64,000 bases of DNA from positions 1-64,000 of the forward strand of contig NZ_RBRE01000069.1 in the NCBI RefSeq assembly GCF_003700275.1, written 5' to 3'. The notes below the pieces were generated by a model that was not told the DNA's origin, did not search any database, and was given only the letters and a program-made list of their open reading frames with translations. Origin of the DNA: Pseudomonas cichorii. Lineage in GTDB: Bacteria; Pseudomonadota; Gammaproteobacteria; Pseudomonadales; Pseudomonadaceae. Below, one piece after another: positions 25,911 to 34,170 of the stretch; position 1 is the first letter of the stretch, and every line of letters starts with the position of its first letter. Made by a program: the position numbers and the translations under genes.

Positions 25911-25966
25911 GCAGGAGCGATTTACTCGCGGATTCCCGGATAAGCGGAGCGCCGCCTGATCCGCGA
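25911..25966. repeat. Degenerate REP-type inverted element
   Basis: Begins GCAGGAGCGATTTACTCGCGGAT and closes with an inverted ATCCGCG. It resembles the Pseudomonas REP sequences seen at three other intergenic sites in this window. It lies in the divergent gap between the receptor and polB. Confidence 0.45.
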
Positions 25967-26004
25967 AGAACTGCATATCGGGCGAGATCCGGGCGTGGAG
26001 GGTA

Positions 26005-26025
26005 GAATGATTTTCGGAAACATTC
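26005..26025. promoter_or_regulatory. Palindrome just upstream of polB
   Basis: GAATGATTTTCGGAAACATTC is a 21-bp imperfect palindrome (GAATG / CATTC arms, inner TT / AA, wobble pairs near the centre). It ends 16 bases before the polB start codon. It does not fit the LexA pattern CTG-N10-CAG. It could be an operator or part of the promoter. Confidence 0.35.
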
Positions 26026-26041
26026 TTTTGAGGTCAGCGCG

Positions 26042-28405
26042 TTGGATTTACAGCAGGGCTTTATCCTGAGTCGACACTGGCGTGATACGCCTGCCGGGAC
26101 TGAAGTCGAATTCTGGCTGGCCACCGATAATGGCCCCAGACATATCCGCCTGCCTTGCCAGCCTTCCGTTGCCTTCGTCCCTGCCGAGCAGCGCGAGCGT
26201 GCCGAGGCGTTACTGCGCCGGGAGCGTGGTGTGGAGTTGCGTCCGCTGGCACTGTGTGATTTCCGCCATCGCCCGGTGCTGGGTGTCTACTGCCAGCAGC
26301 ATCGCCAGTTAATCAATATCGAGAAACTGCTGCGCAAAGGCAATGTAGACATGTATGAGGCCGATATCCGTCCTCCCGAGCGCTACCTGATGGAGCGTTT
26401 CATCACCGCGCCGGTGCTGTTTGGCGGTACACCGAATGCCGAGGGTGTGTTGTGCGATGCCGTGATCAAGCCCGAGCCCGGTTATCGACCGCAGTTGAAA
26501 CTGGTATCGCTGGATATCGAAACCACTTCCCGAGGCGAGCTGTACTCGATTGGTCTGGAAGGCTGCGGCCAGCATCAGGTCTACATGCTGGGTCCTGCCA
26601 ATGGCAACAATGACGGGCTGGATTTCCAGCTGGAATATTGCACCACCCGGGCACAACTGCTGGAAAAGCTGAACCACTGGCTGGCCGTGCATGATCCGGA
26701 TGCAATCATCGGCTGGAATGTGGTGCAGTTCGACCTGCGGGTCCTGCATGAACATGCCCAGCGCCTGAAAGTCCCGCTGATGCTGGGGCGTGGCAGTGAA
26801 CCCATGGGCTGGCGTGAGCACGGCAGTCGCAACAATCATTACTTTGCCGATATCAGTGGCCGCCTGGTGATCGACGGTATCGAGGCACTACGCTCCGCCA
26901 CCTGGAATTTCCCTTCGTTCAGCCTGGAAAATGTCGCGCAGACCCTGCTTGGTGAAGGCAAGGCCATCGATACGCCCTACCAGCGCATGGACGAAATCAA
27001 CCGCATGTTCGCCGAGGACAAACCGGCGCTGGCCCGTTACAACATCAAGGACTGTGAACTGGTGACGCGGATCTTCGCCAAGACCGAGTTACTGACCTTT
27101 CTGCTGGAACGCGCCACGGTCACCGGCCTGCCTGTCGACCGCAGCGGTGGTTCGGTGGCCGCGTTCTGTCACCTGTATATTCCGCTGATGCATCGTCAGG
27201 GGTTTGTCGCTCCCAATCTCGGTGAGCGGCTGCCGGAAGCCAGCCCCGGCGGTTTCGTCATGGATTCACAGCCGGGGCTCTACGAGTCGGTGCTGGTGCT
27301 GGATTACAAGAGCCTGTACCCATCGATCATCCGCTCCTTCCTGATCGACCCGGTGGGACTCATCGAAGGCATGCGTCAGCCGGATGACGAGCATTCCGTA
27401 CCCGGCTTTCGCGGCGCGCGCTTCTCTCGCACGCGGCACAGCCTGCCGGCAATCGTCGAGCGGGTCTGGCAAGGCCGTGAAACCGCCAAGCGCGAACACA
27501 ATGCGCCGTTGTCCCAGGCACTGAAAATCATCATGAACGCCTTCTATGGTGTTTTGGGTTCCAGTGGCTGCCGCTTCTTCGATCCACGCCTGGCGTCGTC
27601 GATCACCATGCGTGGCCACGAAATCATGCTCAAGACCCGTGAGCTGATCGAGGCCCAGGGTTACACGGTGATCTACGGCGATACCGACTCGACCTTTGTC
27701 TGGCTGGGGCGCACCCACGAGCAGGAAGAGGCTGCGGATATTGGCCGGGCTCTGGTCAAGCAGGTCAACCAGTGGTGGCGTGAGCATCTGCACAACGAGT
27801 ATGGCCTGCACAGTGCGCTGGAGCTGCAGTATGAAACGCATTTCCGGCGCTTTCTGATGCCGACCATTCGTGGCGCGGAGGAGGGTAGCAAGAAGCGTTA
27901 TGCCGGGCTGGTAACACGTGCCGATGGCAGCGAGGAAATGGTCTACAAAGGGCTGGAAACCGTGCGCACCGACTGGTCGCCGCTGGCCCGGCAATTTCAA
28001 CAGGAACTGTACCTGCGGATCTTCAAGCGCCAGCCTTATCAGGAGTATGTGCGCGATTATGTGCGACGCACCCTGGCAGGTGAACTCGACGGCTTGCTGA
28101 TTTACCGCAAGCGCCTGCGTCGCAAGCTGGACGACTACCAGCGCAACGTGCCGCCTCATGTGCGGGCGGCGCGCCTCGCTGACGAATACAACCAACAGCA
28201 GGGACGACCGCTTCAGTATCAGAACGGTGGCTGGATCAGCTATGTCATGAGTGTCGCCGGACCGGAGCCACTGGAAGTCCGTCAGGCACGTATCGACTAC
28301 GACCATTACGTGACCCGGCAGCTACAACCTCTGGCAGACGCCATCCTGCCGTTTGTCGACGATGATTTCAGTACCTTGATCGGTGGGCAACTGGGGTTGT
28401 TCTAG
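26042..28405 (+). CDS. polB: DNA polymerase II (family B)
   Basis: A 787-residue family-B polymerase with 3'-5' exonuclease. The exonuclease DxE motif is in VSLDIETTSRGELYSIG (about 155-170). Polymerase motif A is LVLDYKSLYPSIIRSF (about 418-435), motif B is LKIIMNAFYGVLGSSGCRFF, and motif C is YGDTDSTFVW. All catalytic acids are present. In enterobacteria Pol II restarts stalled forks and bypasses lesions. The start is a TTG at 26042 with GAGG nine bases upstream; MDLQQGF is the expected N-terminus. A REP element and a palindrome, but no LexA box, precede it. Confidence 0.97.
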   Translation: MDLQQGFILSRHWRDTPAGTEVEFWLATDNGPRHIRLPCQPSVAFVPAEQRERAEALLRRERGVELRPLALCDFRHRPVLGVYCQQHRQLINIEKLLRKGNVDMYEADIRPPERYLMERFITAPVLFGGTPNAEGVLCDAVIKPEPGYRPQLKLVSLDIETTSRGELYSIGLEGCGQHQVYMLGPANGNNDGLDFQLEYCTTRAQLLEKLNHWLAVHDPDAIIGWNVVQFDLRVLHEHAQRLKVPLMLGRGSEPMGWREHGSRNNHYFADISGRLVIDGIEALRSATWNFPSFSLENVAQTLLGEGKAIDTPYQRMDEINRMFAEDKPALARYNIKDCELVTRIFAKTELLTFLLERATVTGLPVDRSGGSVAAFCHLYIPLMHRQGFVAPNLGERLPEASPGGFVMDSQPGLYESVLVLDYKSLYPSIIRSFLIDPVGLIEGMRQPDDEHSVPGFRGARFSRTRHSLPAIVERVWQGRETAKREHNAPLSQALKIIMNAFYGVLGSSGCRFFDPRLASSITMRGHEIMLKTRELIEAQGYTVIYGDTDSTFVWLGRTHEQEEAADIGRALVKQVNQWWREHLHNEYGLHSALELQYETHFRRFLMPTIRGAEEGSKKRYAGLVTRADGSEEMVYKGLETVRTDWSPLARQFQQELYLRIFKRQPYQEYVRDYVRRTLAGELDGLLIYRKRLRRKLDDYQRNVPPHVRAARLADEYNQQQGRPLQYQNGGWISYVMSVAGPEPLEVRQARIDYDHYVTRQLQPLADAILPFVDDDFSTLIGGQLGLF

Positions 28406-28454
28406 GGGGATCACCCGCCTTGCGGATTTATACGCAGCTTTTCAAACGGCAGCG

Positions 28455-29090
28455 TCAATTTGCAACGGCTGCGCAGTCGACAGCAGAAACTGGCCAGACT
28501 GCCATGGATAAATCGACGATTTGCAACAGCTTCTTCTGGTCGGCGCCGTCGCGGGCCAGTGTGGCCAGACCCTGAGTGGTTGCCATGAAAAAACCCGCCA
28601 GAGCCGAGGCGTCGGTTTTTGGCGGCAGTTCGCCTGACTGAATGCCTGCTTCGATCATTTCGACGAGGCCGGCCTCCATGCCTTGGCGAATTGCTGCCAG
28701 ATGTTCGCGTACATCTGCGGCGGCCTGCGAACAACTGATCGCTGCCGTGGCAAGCAGACACCCTGCTGGAGTCGTGTCCGCTGTAAATAAAGTGACCGCA
28801 TGGCGCAACGAATTCAGAACCTGTTCACGTGCTGTTGCCTGGGAATCAAGCACCTTTCTGGAAGCCAGTCCCGCATTGAGATACCGATCCACAGCCTCCA
28901 GAAAAAGCTGTTTTTTATCTCCGAAGGCGGCATAGATGCTGGGCGCGGTGACTCCCATGGCTTTGGTCAGCTCGGCCATGGAGGTGGATTCATAGCCGTG
29001 CTCCCAGAAAGCAAGCATTGCCTTTTCAAGCACGGCATCGCGGTCGAAAGACAGGGGACGTCCGGATTTTTTGGGTTCGACAGTTTTCAT
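28455..29090 (-). CDS. TetR-family repressor
   Basis: A 211-residue TetR regulator. The N-terminal DNA-binding domain reads DRDAVLEKAMLAFWEHGYESTSMAELTKAMGVTAPSIYAAFGDKKQLFLEAVDRYL. The C-terminal ligand domain contains TPAGCLLATAAISCSQAAADVREHL, typical of the TetR_C group next to oxidoreductases. It is divergent from the Gal80-like oxidoreductase gene across 91 bp. That gap holds a strong promoter overlapped by a 10-bp-arm inverted repeat. It probably represses both itself and the oxidoreductase until a small ligand binds. Confidence 0.94.
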   Translation of the reverse strand: MKTVEPKKSGRPLSFDRDAVLEKAMLAFWEHGYESTSMAELTKAMGVTAPSIYAAFGDKKQLFLEAVDRYLNAGLASRKVLDSQATAREQVLNSLRHAVTLFTADTTPAGCLLATAAISCSQAAADVREHLAAIRQGMEAGLVEMIEAGIQSGELPPKTDASALAGFFMATTQGLATLARDGADQKKLLQIVDLSMAVWPVSAVDCAAVAN

Positions 29091-29109
29091 AATGATCGAT
29101 ACGAAACCT

Positions 29110-29138
29110 TTGACGGCACCAATATAACTGGCTTATAA
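29110..29138 (+). promoter_or_regulatory. Sigma-70 promoter for the oxidoreductase gene
   Basis: TTGACG (29110-29115) and TTATAA (29133-29138) are separated by 17 bases, close to the sigma-70 consensus. The predicted start lies around 29145, inside the inverted repeat at 29140-29165. Confidence 0.65.
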
Positions 29139-29139
29139 G

Positions 29140-29165
29140 TATTTCGTAATGACTGTTACGAAATA
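29140..29165. promoter_or_regulatory. TetR-type operator
   Basis: Perfect inverted repeat with 10-bp arms TATTTCGTAA and TTACGAAATA separated by six bases (TGACTG). It overlaps the predicted transcription start of the oxidoreductase gene and lies 50 bp from the start of the divergent TetR gene. A related half-site ATACGAAAC lies near 29099-29107. The position and symmetry fit the operator of the adjacent TetR protein. Confidence 0.75.
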
Positions 29166-29181
29166 TAGAGGCCAGGAAATT

Positions 29182-30279
29182 ATGTCACAGAAGCGACTGC
29201 GGGTTGGAGTGATCGGCGCGGACACACAGGCCAGTTGGGCCGGTCTTGCCCACATTCCTGCCATCAAGGCACAAGGCACTCTGGAGCTGGCAGCCGTTGC
29301 AACGAGAAGGGAAGAGTCCGCACGTGAGGCGGCACAAGTCTTCGGTGCCGAACGCTGGTATGGCGACCCTTACGAGTTGATCCGTGACGAGACGATAGAC
29401 ATCGTGACGGTCACCGTGAAGGTTCCAGCCCATAGAGAACTTGTGCTGGCAGCATTGGCTGCCAACAAGGCGGTCTATTGTGAATCCCCGCTTGGGGCGA
29501 CGGTTGCCGAGTCAGAGGAAATGGCAGCAGCAGCAAGGTCCGCTCACACGGCTATCGGGTTGCAGGGACGTTTCAATCCTTCTGTGCGCAGAGCGGCGCA
29601 GATCATTGCCTCGGGGAAAATCGGCCGTCCGCTGTCGGCCCGGGTGTTCGCGACAACCTTCGGTTTCGGCCCGCAGACCGTCAGTGCCTATGAGTATTTC
29701 GACAAGGCCGCGTCAGGAGCGAACCTGCTGACGATTTCGACAGGGCATGTGCTGGACTTGGTGGAATCCGTGCTTGGTCGCATTACAGAGATCGAAGCCC
29801 GTACCAGGCTGCTCTGGCCGGAAGTCGAAATAACCGACCTGGGAACCAGCACACAGCGTGAGGTTGCCGACCATGTCGACCTGATAGCAGAGACGAGTTC
29901 CGGGGCGGTGTTCTGCGCTCAAGTGGCAGCCGGTATTGCCCAGGAAGATGCCCGGTTTCTTTTTGAGATTCGGGGTTCACAGGGCTGGCTGAGGCTTGAA
30001 GGCGGGCATCCTGCCGGCGTGCAGGCGGGCGATCTGGTTCTGACTTCGAGTGCAGAATTCGAGCCGGTGGACGAGCCGGTCGCGACAGGCGGATGGGAGG
30101 GGGCCGCGATAAACATCGGTGAAGTTTATGCCAGCCTGGCTCGTGACGTTATTTCCGGTTCCTTTACAACGCCTGGACTTGAGGCCGCCGCACATAACAG
30201 CCGCCTGATTGCAGCTGTCGAGCGCTCGGCGAAATCGGGTATTCGTGAGCGGTTATCGTCTGATAACAGAACTCTGTAG
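29182..30279 (+). CDS. Gfo/Idh/MocA oxidoreductase, Gal80-like
   Basis: A 365-residue NAD(P)-dependent dehydrogenase-like protein. The N-terminal Rossmann fold starts RLRVGVIGADTQASWAGLAHIPAI. The cofactor region continues to VPAHRELVLAALAANKAVYCESPLGA (about 80-106). The usual EKP motif, whose Lys is catalytic, is ESP here at 101-103, as in the Gal80-like branch, where the Lys is also replaced. The C-terminal domain is a mixed sheet. The ATG at 29182 has AGGA five bases before it. Control by the adjacent TetR is likely. Whether it is an enzyme or a binding protein cannot be told from sequence. Confidence 0.88.
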   Translation: MSQKRLRVGVIGADTQASWAGLAHIPAIKAQGTLELAAVATRREESAREAAQVFGAERWYGDPYELIRDETIDIVTVTVKVPAHRELVLAALAANKAVYCESPLGATVAESEEMAAAARSAHTAIGLQGRFNPSVRRAAQIIASGKIGRPLSARVFATTFGFGPQTVSAYEYFDKAASGANLLTISTGHVLDLVESVLGRITEIEARTRLLWPEVEITDLGTSTQREVADHVDLIAETSSGAVFCAQVAAGIAQEDARFLFEIRGSQGWLRLEGGHPAGVQAGDLVLTSSAEFEPVDEPVATGGWEGAAINIGEVYASLARDVISGSFTTPGLEAAAHNSRLIAAVERSAKSGIRERLSSDNRTL

Positions 30280-30293
30280 CTTCGGTGTGGAAT

Positions 30294-31040
30294 ATGCAAA
30301 GTTCTGTCATTCGCTATAACTGTGTGGGCTGTGGAGTCTGTTGCAAAGGCCGGCTGGTACCCTTGACGCTGGTCGAGGCCGAACAATGGCTGGCGCGTGG
30401 GCATGATGTAGCCGTGGTGCTGGAGGCGTTCAACGAGCTGACCTGGCCGCTCGACTCCAGGCAATATGCGCACAGCGCCGGCAGGTCGGTTGCGGTCAAT
30501 AGCGCAGAGGGCAGCATGCGGGTCATTGCGGTGCTCGTTGGCAATGCGCTTGAACAGTGTCCGAACCTGCGCGCGGATAACTTGTGCGGCATTTATGAAG
30601 AGCGCCCGCTGGTCTGTCGGATTTATCCGATGGAAATCAATCCGTTCATTGAAGTGAGTCAGGACAACAAGATCTGTCCACCCGAGTCATGGGGCAGCGG
30701 AGAGATTCTTTGTACCGATGGGGTGGCCAATCCAGAGCTGCAGGCTCTGGTCAATCAGTCCCCGCAAGCCGATGTACGCGATGCTGCTGCCAAAATAGCG
30801 CTCTGCGCGCAACTGGGGATCAAGGTTGCGAGCTGGAAAGAGAATGCGTTTGCCGTCTATTTTCCGCAGCGTTTGCAATTGATCGAGGCGATACGCGACA
30901 GCAAGACAGAGGTTATCGAAGGTTGGGCCGACGGCTGGAAAGTACGAGTCGATGATCTTCAGCTAAGTGAGCAACTGGCGGTCCACAATATCCACTTGGC
31001 CGACCGGGAGACTGCCGACTATATCTTTCACAAGCTGTAG
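30294..31040 (+). CDS. YkgJ-family cysteine-cluster protein
   Basis: A 248-residue protein with the conserved Cys pattern of the YkgJ/FliB-like metal-cluster family. CVGCGVCCKG lies near the N-terminus (about 10-19), with CPNLRADNLCGIYEERPLVCRIYPMEINPF near 82-112. These Cys probably bind zinc or an iron-sulfur cluster. The C-terminal half is helical without further motifs. I prefer the ATG at 30294 to a GTG at 30285. It follows the Gal80-like gene by 14 bases and may be co-transcribed with it. The function of the family is not established. Confidence 0.85.
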   Translation: MQSSVIRYNCVGCGVCCKGRLVPLTLVEAEQWLARGHDVAVVLEAFNELTWPLDSRQYAHSAGRSVAVNSAEGSMRVIAVLVGNALEQCPNLRADNLCGIYEERPLVCRIYPMEINPFIEVSQDNKICPPESWGSGEILCTDGVANPELQALVNQSPQADVRDAAAKIALCAQLGIKVASWKENAFAVYFPQRLQLIEAIRDSKTEVIEGWADGWKVRVDDLQLSEQLAVHNIHLADRETADYIFHKL

Positions 31041-31058
31041 AGCAACAAGGCGCTGGCT

Positions 31059-31916
31059 TCAGTTGGCAGCGCCACTCCGATGCAGATTTTCGGCAAGCAT
31101 GGGCAACACCTGCTCGCACGAAACCTCGAACTTCATGTCCAGCAAGTCGTCTGCCCGGGTCTTGCCCTGATTGATGGCAATGATGGGCTTGCCGTGTTCG
31201 GCCATCGCCTTGCACAGCCGAAAGGCCGACCAGGCCATCAATGAAGTGCCGACGACCAACAGCCCCTCGGCCTGTTCGACGCTTTGCATTGCCTTGGCGG
31301 CAGTGTCGGTTGCGACGTTTTCGCCAAAGAACACCACATCCGGTTTCAGCCGCTGACCAGCGCAATGCGGGCAATGGGGGACCTGGAAATCTGTCTCGAA
31401 AGACGAATCCAGCAGGGTGTCGCCATCAGGCGCCTGAATGGCATCGACGCCGGACAGATAGCGATTCTGCGCAAGCATGATGTCCTGGATCGCTGTGCGG
31501 TCGCTGCGCTTGTGGCAATCCAGACACAGCACGCGATGCAGGCTGCCGTGCAGCTCTATGACGCCATGGCTGCCCGCCTGGTCGTGAAGCGCATCGACGT
31601 TCTGGGTAATCAGCCCGCTTATGTGTCCGCTGGCCTGCATGCTTGCCAGTGCCCGATGTGCGGCATTCGGCGCGGCCTGCAGAATCCGCGGCCAACCCAG
31701 CATTGCCCTGGCCCAGTAACGCTGGCGGGCACTGTGGGCCTTGAGAAACTCCTGATACATCATCGGCTGCTTGCCGCGTCGCACACCGTCCTTGTCACGG
31801 TAGTCGGGAATGCCCGAAGCGGTGCTGATGCCCGCGCCGGTAAGAACCAGAAAAGGTTTGTCGGCCAGGCTCTGCTGAAGCGTATCGAGTAGATTGCGGG
31901 TCGGATTGTCGAGCAT
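31059..31916 (-). CDS. SIR2-family NAD-dependent deacylase
   Basis: A 285-residue sirtuin. The NAD-binding GAGISTASGIPDYR starts at about 27, TQNVD is at 104-108 and the catalytic His is in ELHGSLHRVLCLDC (about 121-134). A zinc ribbon uses CLDC and the later CPHC pair. LVVGTSLMAWSAFRLCKA and AINQGKTRADDL complete the cofactor site. All catalytic and zinc residues are present. The ATG at 31916 follows AGAGG; an upstream ATG at 31949 is possible. It removes acyl groups from protein lysines using NAD. The gene is convergent with the YkgJ gene and lies downstream of the DNA-repair pair on the same strand. Confidence 0.94.
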   Translation of the reverse strand: MLDNPTRNLLDTLQQSLADKPFLVLTGAGISTASGIPDYRDKDGVRRGKQPMMYQEFLKAHSARQRYWARAMLGWPRILQAAPNAAHRALASMQASGHISGLITQNVDALHDQAGSHGVIELHGSLHRVLCLDCHKRSDRTAIQDIMLAQNRYLSGVDAIQAPDGDTLLDSSFETDFQVPHCPHCAGQRLKPDVVFFGENVATDTAAKAMQSVEQAEGLLVVGTSLMAWSAFRLCKAMAEHGKPIIAINQGKTRADDLLDMKFEVSCEQVLPMLAENLHRSGAAN

Positions 31917-31986
31917 TTTCGGACCTCTACCGGATGGTTGGAGACTCAAGATCGAGACATTAGCACAAGCGCCAATAGCGGGCCGG

Positions 31987-32049
31987 CAGGAGCGAATTCA
32001 TTGGCTCTGTCTGTTTGTATGCCGCCTTCGCGAATGAATTGGCTCCTAC
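31987..32049. repeat. Paired REP element (inverted repeat)
   Basis: Two inverted copies, CAGGAGCGAATTCATTGGC (31987-32005) and CTTCGCGAATGAATTGGCTCCTAC (32026-32049), face each other across a short spacer. The unit GAGCGAATTCATTCGCGAA is the well-known Pseudomonas REP type. The right copy overlaps the stop codon of the DNA-repair gene ending at 32046. Confidence 0.75.
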
Positions 32050-32885
32050 ACGGGCCGGGCAATCCTTTTGCCCGGTCTTGCTCCGATATCGCTGGCCTGG
32101 CCATCGCGTTGCTTGCCGGTGCGGGCCTGGGTGATCAGGGCGGGGATCAGCGGGCCTTCGGGCAGGGTTTTCCAGAAGCGGGCCGGCATGTGGCCTTGCA
32201 TGACCTTGGGGTTCAGGCGCGCCGGGTTGAAGATATGGCTGTAATAGGTCAGCCACAGGTCGCCGTGGGGATCATCCACCTGACGTGCCAGTTTTTGCCA
32301 GACTTCAGGGCAGCGCCGTTCATGAATCAGTTGCGTGCCGTCGTAGTAAACCCCGTCCTGCGGCGTGGCGATCAGCCAGCGGTGTTGCCCCATGCGGCCG
32401 ATGAAGTGCTGGCTGGCGCTGTGCAGGATGTCGTGGGCCGGCTCATGCCAGGCCACATATTCGGGCTGCAGCAATTCGCAGGCTGCGTTTGAGGCGGGAA
32501 GCGCCACGAAGCGCAGGAAAGCGTGCAAATGGTGGGCCTCGCGACCAATGGTCTTGAGCCGTCGATGCAGTTCGCTGCCCAACCGGTCGCCGGCCAGCAT
32601 GGCAGTACGGTCACCATGGCTGACTCGCCAGAGCACTTCATACAACAGGCTCCAGCGTTGATCGCCGCGATAGCAGGCCGCTTTTTGCAGCAGTTCCAGC
32701 AACTCCAGGGGAACGCGCGCCTGAAAGGGCCCCGGTTGTTGTGGAAGGTCTTCGTCGCTGGAGAACAGATCGGCAGCGCTGTCTGCCTTCCAGCTGACCC
32801 GGCTGGGGTCCACCTCATGGCTCAACAGCCAGCGTGCCTGCTGACGCCAGGTATCGAACAGGTCGTCGCAATCCAGGCAGATCAT
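32046..32885 (-). CDS. Putative DNA-repair protein, TIGR03915 type
   Basis: A 279-residue protein of the family found next to, or fused with, repair enzymes and paired with radical-SAM proteins of the 03916 type. It begins MICLDCDDLFDTWRQQARWLL. Other notable stretches are HHLHAFLRFVALP, YVAWHEPAHDILHSASQHFIGRMGQHRWLIATP and VWQKLARQVDDPHGDLWLTYYSHIFNPARLNPKVMQGHMPARFWKTLPEG. The start ATG overlaps the stop of the upstream radical-SAM gene (ATGA), so the two are translationally coupled. An ATG two codons earlier is possible. The reaction is unknown. The LexA box upstream of the pair supports a role in the DNA-damage response. Confidence 0.87.
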   Translation of the reverse strand: MICLDCDDLFDTWRQQARWLLSHEVDPSRVSWKADSAADLFSSDEDLPQQPGPFQARVPLELLELLQKAACYRGDQRWSLLYEVLWRVSHGDRTAMLAGDRLGSELHRRLKTIGREAHHLHAFLRFVALPASNAACELLQPEYVAWHEPAHDILHSASQHFIGRMGQHRWLIATPQDGVYYDGTQLIHERRCPEVWQKLARQVDDPHGDLWLTYYSHIFNPARLNPKVMQGHMPARFWKTLPEGPLIPALITQARTGKQRDGQASDIGARPGKRIARPV

Positions 32886-34102
32886 CCCCATAGCCCCAGT
32901 TGTTGGGGTTGTGGCCGATCACGCAACTGGTGATGCAGTTGTTCGCTGCTGCTGTCGGCCTGTGACGGGTGGTAATCGCTGGTGATGATGAACGGCTTGG
33001 CCTTGGCCAGGATGCAACGCAGTCGGGTCAGGTCTTCGTAGCGAATCCGCCGCTGCCTGCGCAGTTCCACCAGCCGCTGGGTGGTGCGGATGCCGATCCC
33101 TGGAATGCGTGCGATCAAGGCCGGTTCAGCTTTATTCAGATCCAGCGGAAAGACCTGGCGGTTGTTCAGCGCCCAGGCCAGTTTGGGATCGATATCCAGC
33201 GCCAGGTCGCCGGGGCCCTTGAGCAGTTCGCTGGCGGTAAATCCATAGCCGCGCAACAGGAAGTCGGCCTGGTACAGGCGATGCTCGCGCAACAGCGGCG
33301 GGGCGGCCAGAGGTACGCTGTTCGGGCTGTTGGGAATCGGGCTGAACGCCGAGTAATACACCCGGCGCAACTTGAAGTTGCTATAGAGCGACTGGGCACT
33401 GTGCAGGATGGTACTGTCATCGGTGGCGTCGGCGCCGACAATCATCTGCGTGCTTTGCCCGGCAGGCGCGAAACGCGGTGCACGCGGTTCGTTGCGCACG
33501 GTCTGTTCGCCGGTGTGGATGGTGTTCATGGCCTGCTTGATCGACACCACGTTCTTTTCCGGCGCCAGGGTCTGCAGGCTGGCATCGGTTGGCAGTTCGA
33601 TATTCACGCTCAGGCGATCGGCATAGCGCCCGGCCTGTTCGATCAGGGCCGGGTCGGCATCGGGGATGGTCTTGAGATGGATATAGCCGCGAAACTCGTG
33701 TTTCTCACGCAGCAGACGGGCAACCTGTATCAGTTGCTCCATGGTGTAGTCGGCCGAGCGGATGATGCCGGAACTCAGGAATAGCCCGCTGACGCAATTG
33801 CGCCGATAGAAATCCAGGGTCAGGGTGACGACTTCCTCCGGGCTGAAGCGGGCGCGGGGCACATCGCTGGAGCGGCGGTTGACGCAGTACTGACAGTCAT
33901 ACAGGCAGAAGTTGGTCAGCAGGATTTTTAGCAGCGAGACGCAGCGACCATCGGGCGTAAAGCTGTGGCAGATGCCCATGCCGGTGGTCGAACCCAGCCC
34001 GGACTTGCCCTGCGAGCTGCGCTTGGGCGCGCCGCTGCTGGCGCACGACGCATCGTATTTGGCGGCATCCGCCAGAATGCTGAGTTTGTCGATGAGCTGC
34101 AT
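32882..34102 (-). CDS. Putative DNA modification/repair radical-SAM protein, TIGR03916 type
   Basis: A 406-residue radical-SAM enzyme. The cluster-binding motif CLYDCQYC (Cys 66, 70, 73; Cx3Cx2C) follows TPDGRCVSLLKILLTNF. The TIM-barrel region includes FLSSGIIRSADYTMEQLIQVA. The C-terminal third carries a helix-hairpin-helix DNA-binding motif, LIARIPGIGIRTTQRLVELRRQRRIRYEDL. The N-terminal CASSGAPKRSSQGKSGLGSTTGMGICHSFTPDG is typical of this family. It is first in a two-gene operon with the TIGR03915-type gene. A perfect LexA box lies 15-30 bases upstream of the start codon. Confidence 0.92.
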   Translation of the reverse strand: MQLIDKLSILADAAKYDASCASSGAPKRSSQGKSGLGSTTGMGICHSFTPDGRCVSLLKILLTNFCLYDCQYCVNRRSSDVPRARFSPEEVVTLTLDFYRRNCVSGLFLSSGIIRSADYTMEQLIQVARLLREKHEFRGYIHLKTIPDADPALIEQAGRYADRLSVNIELPTDASLQTLAPEKNVVSIKQAMNTIHTGEQTVRNEPRAPRFAPAGQSTQMIVGADATDDSTILHSAQSLYSNFKLRRVYYSAFSPIPNSPNSVPLAAPPLLREHRLYQADFLLRGYGFTASELLKGPGDLALDIDPKLAWALNNRQVFPLDLNKAEPALIARIPGIGIRTTQRLVELRRQRRIRYEDLTRLRCILAKAKPFIITSDYHPSQADSSSEQLHHQLRDRPQPQQLGLWG

Positions 34103-34116
34103 GGAAAATACCGATA

Positions 34117-34132
34117 CTGTTTTTATATACAG
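34117..34132 (-). promoter_or_regulatory. LexA box of the DNA-repair operon
   Basis: CTGTTTTTATATACAG is an exact CTG-N10-CAG with an A/T-only core apart from the ends, the classic gammaproteobacterial LexA site (extended match on the minus strand: ACTGTATATAAAAACAGTAT). It sits 14 bases upstream of the radical-SAM start codon, where LexA would block transcription. Confidence 0.88.
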
Positions 34133-34170
34133 TATAGAGTTCGGTTACCTACTACAAGCTCCGAATGCGC

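Noticed and set aside
26005..26025. LexA box upstream of polB
   Set aside because: The palindrome lacks the CTG-N10-CAG pattern; no other match lies between 25870 and 26042.
31987..32049. Insertion-sequence end or attachment site
   Set aside because: The inverted pair matches the REP type repeated at other intergenic sites and has no transposase nearby.
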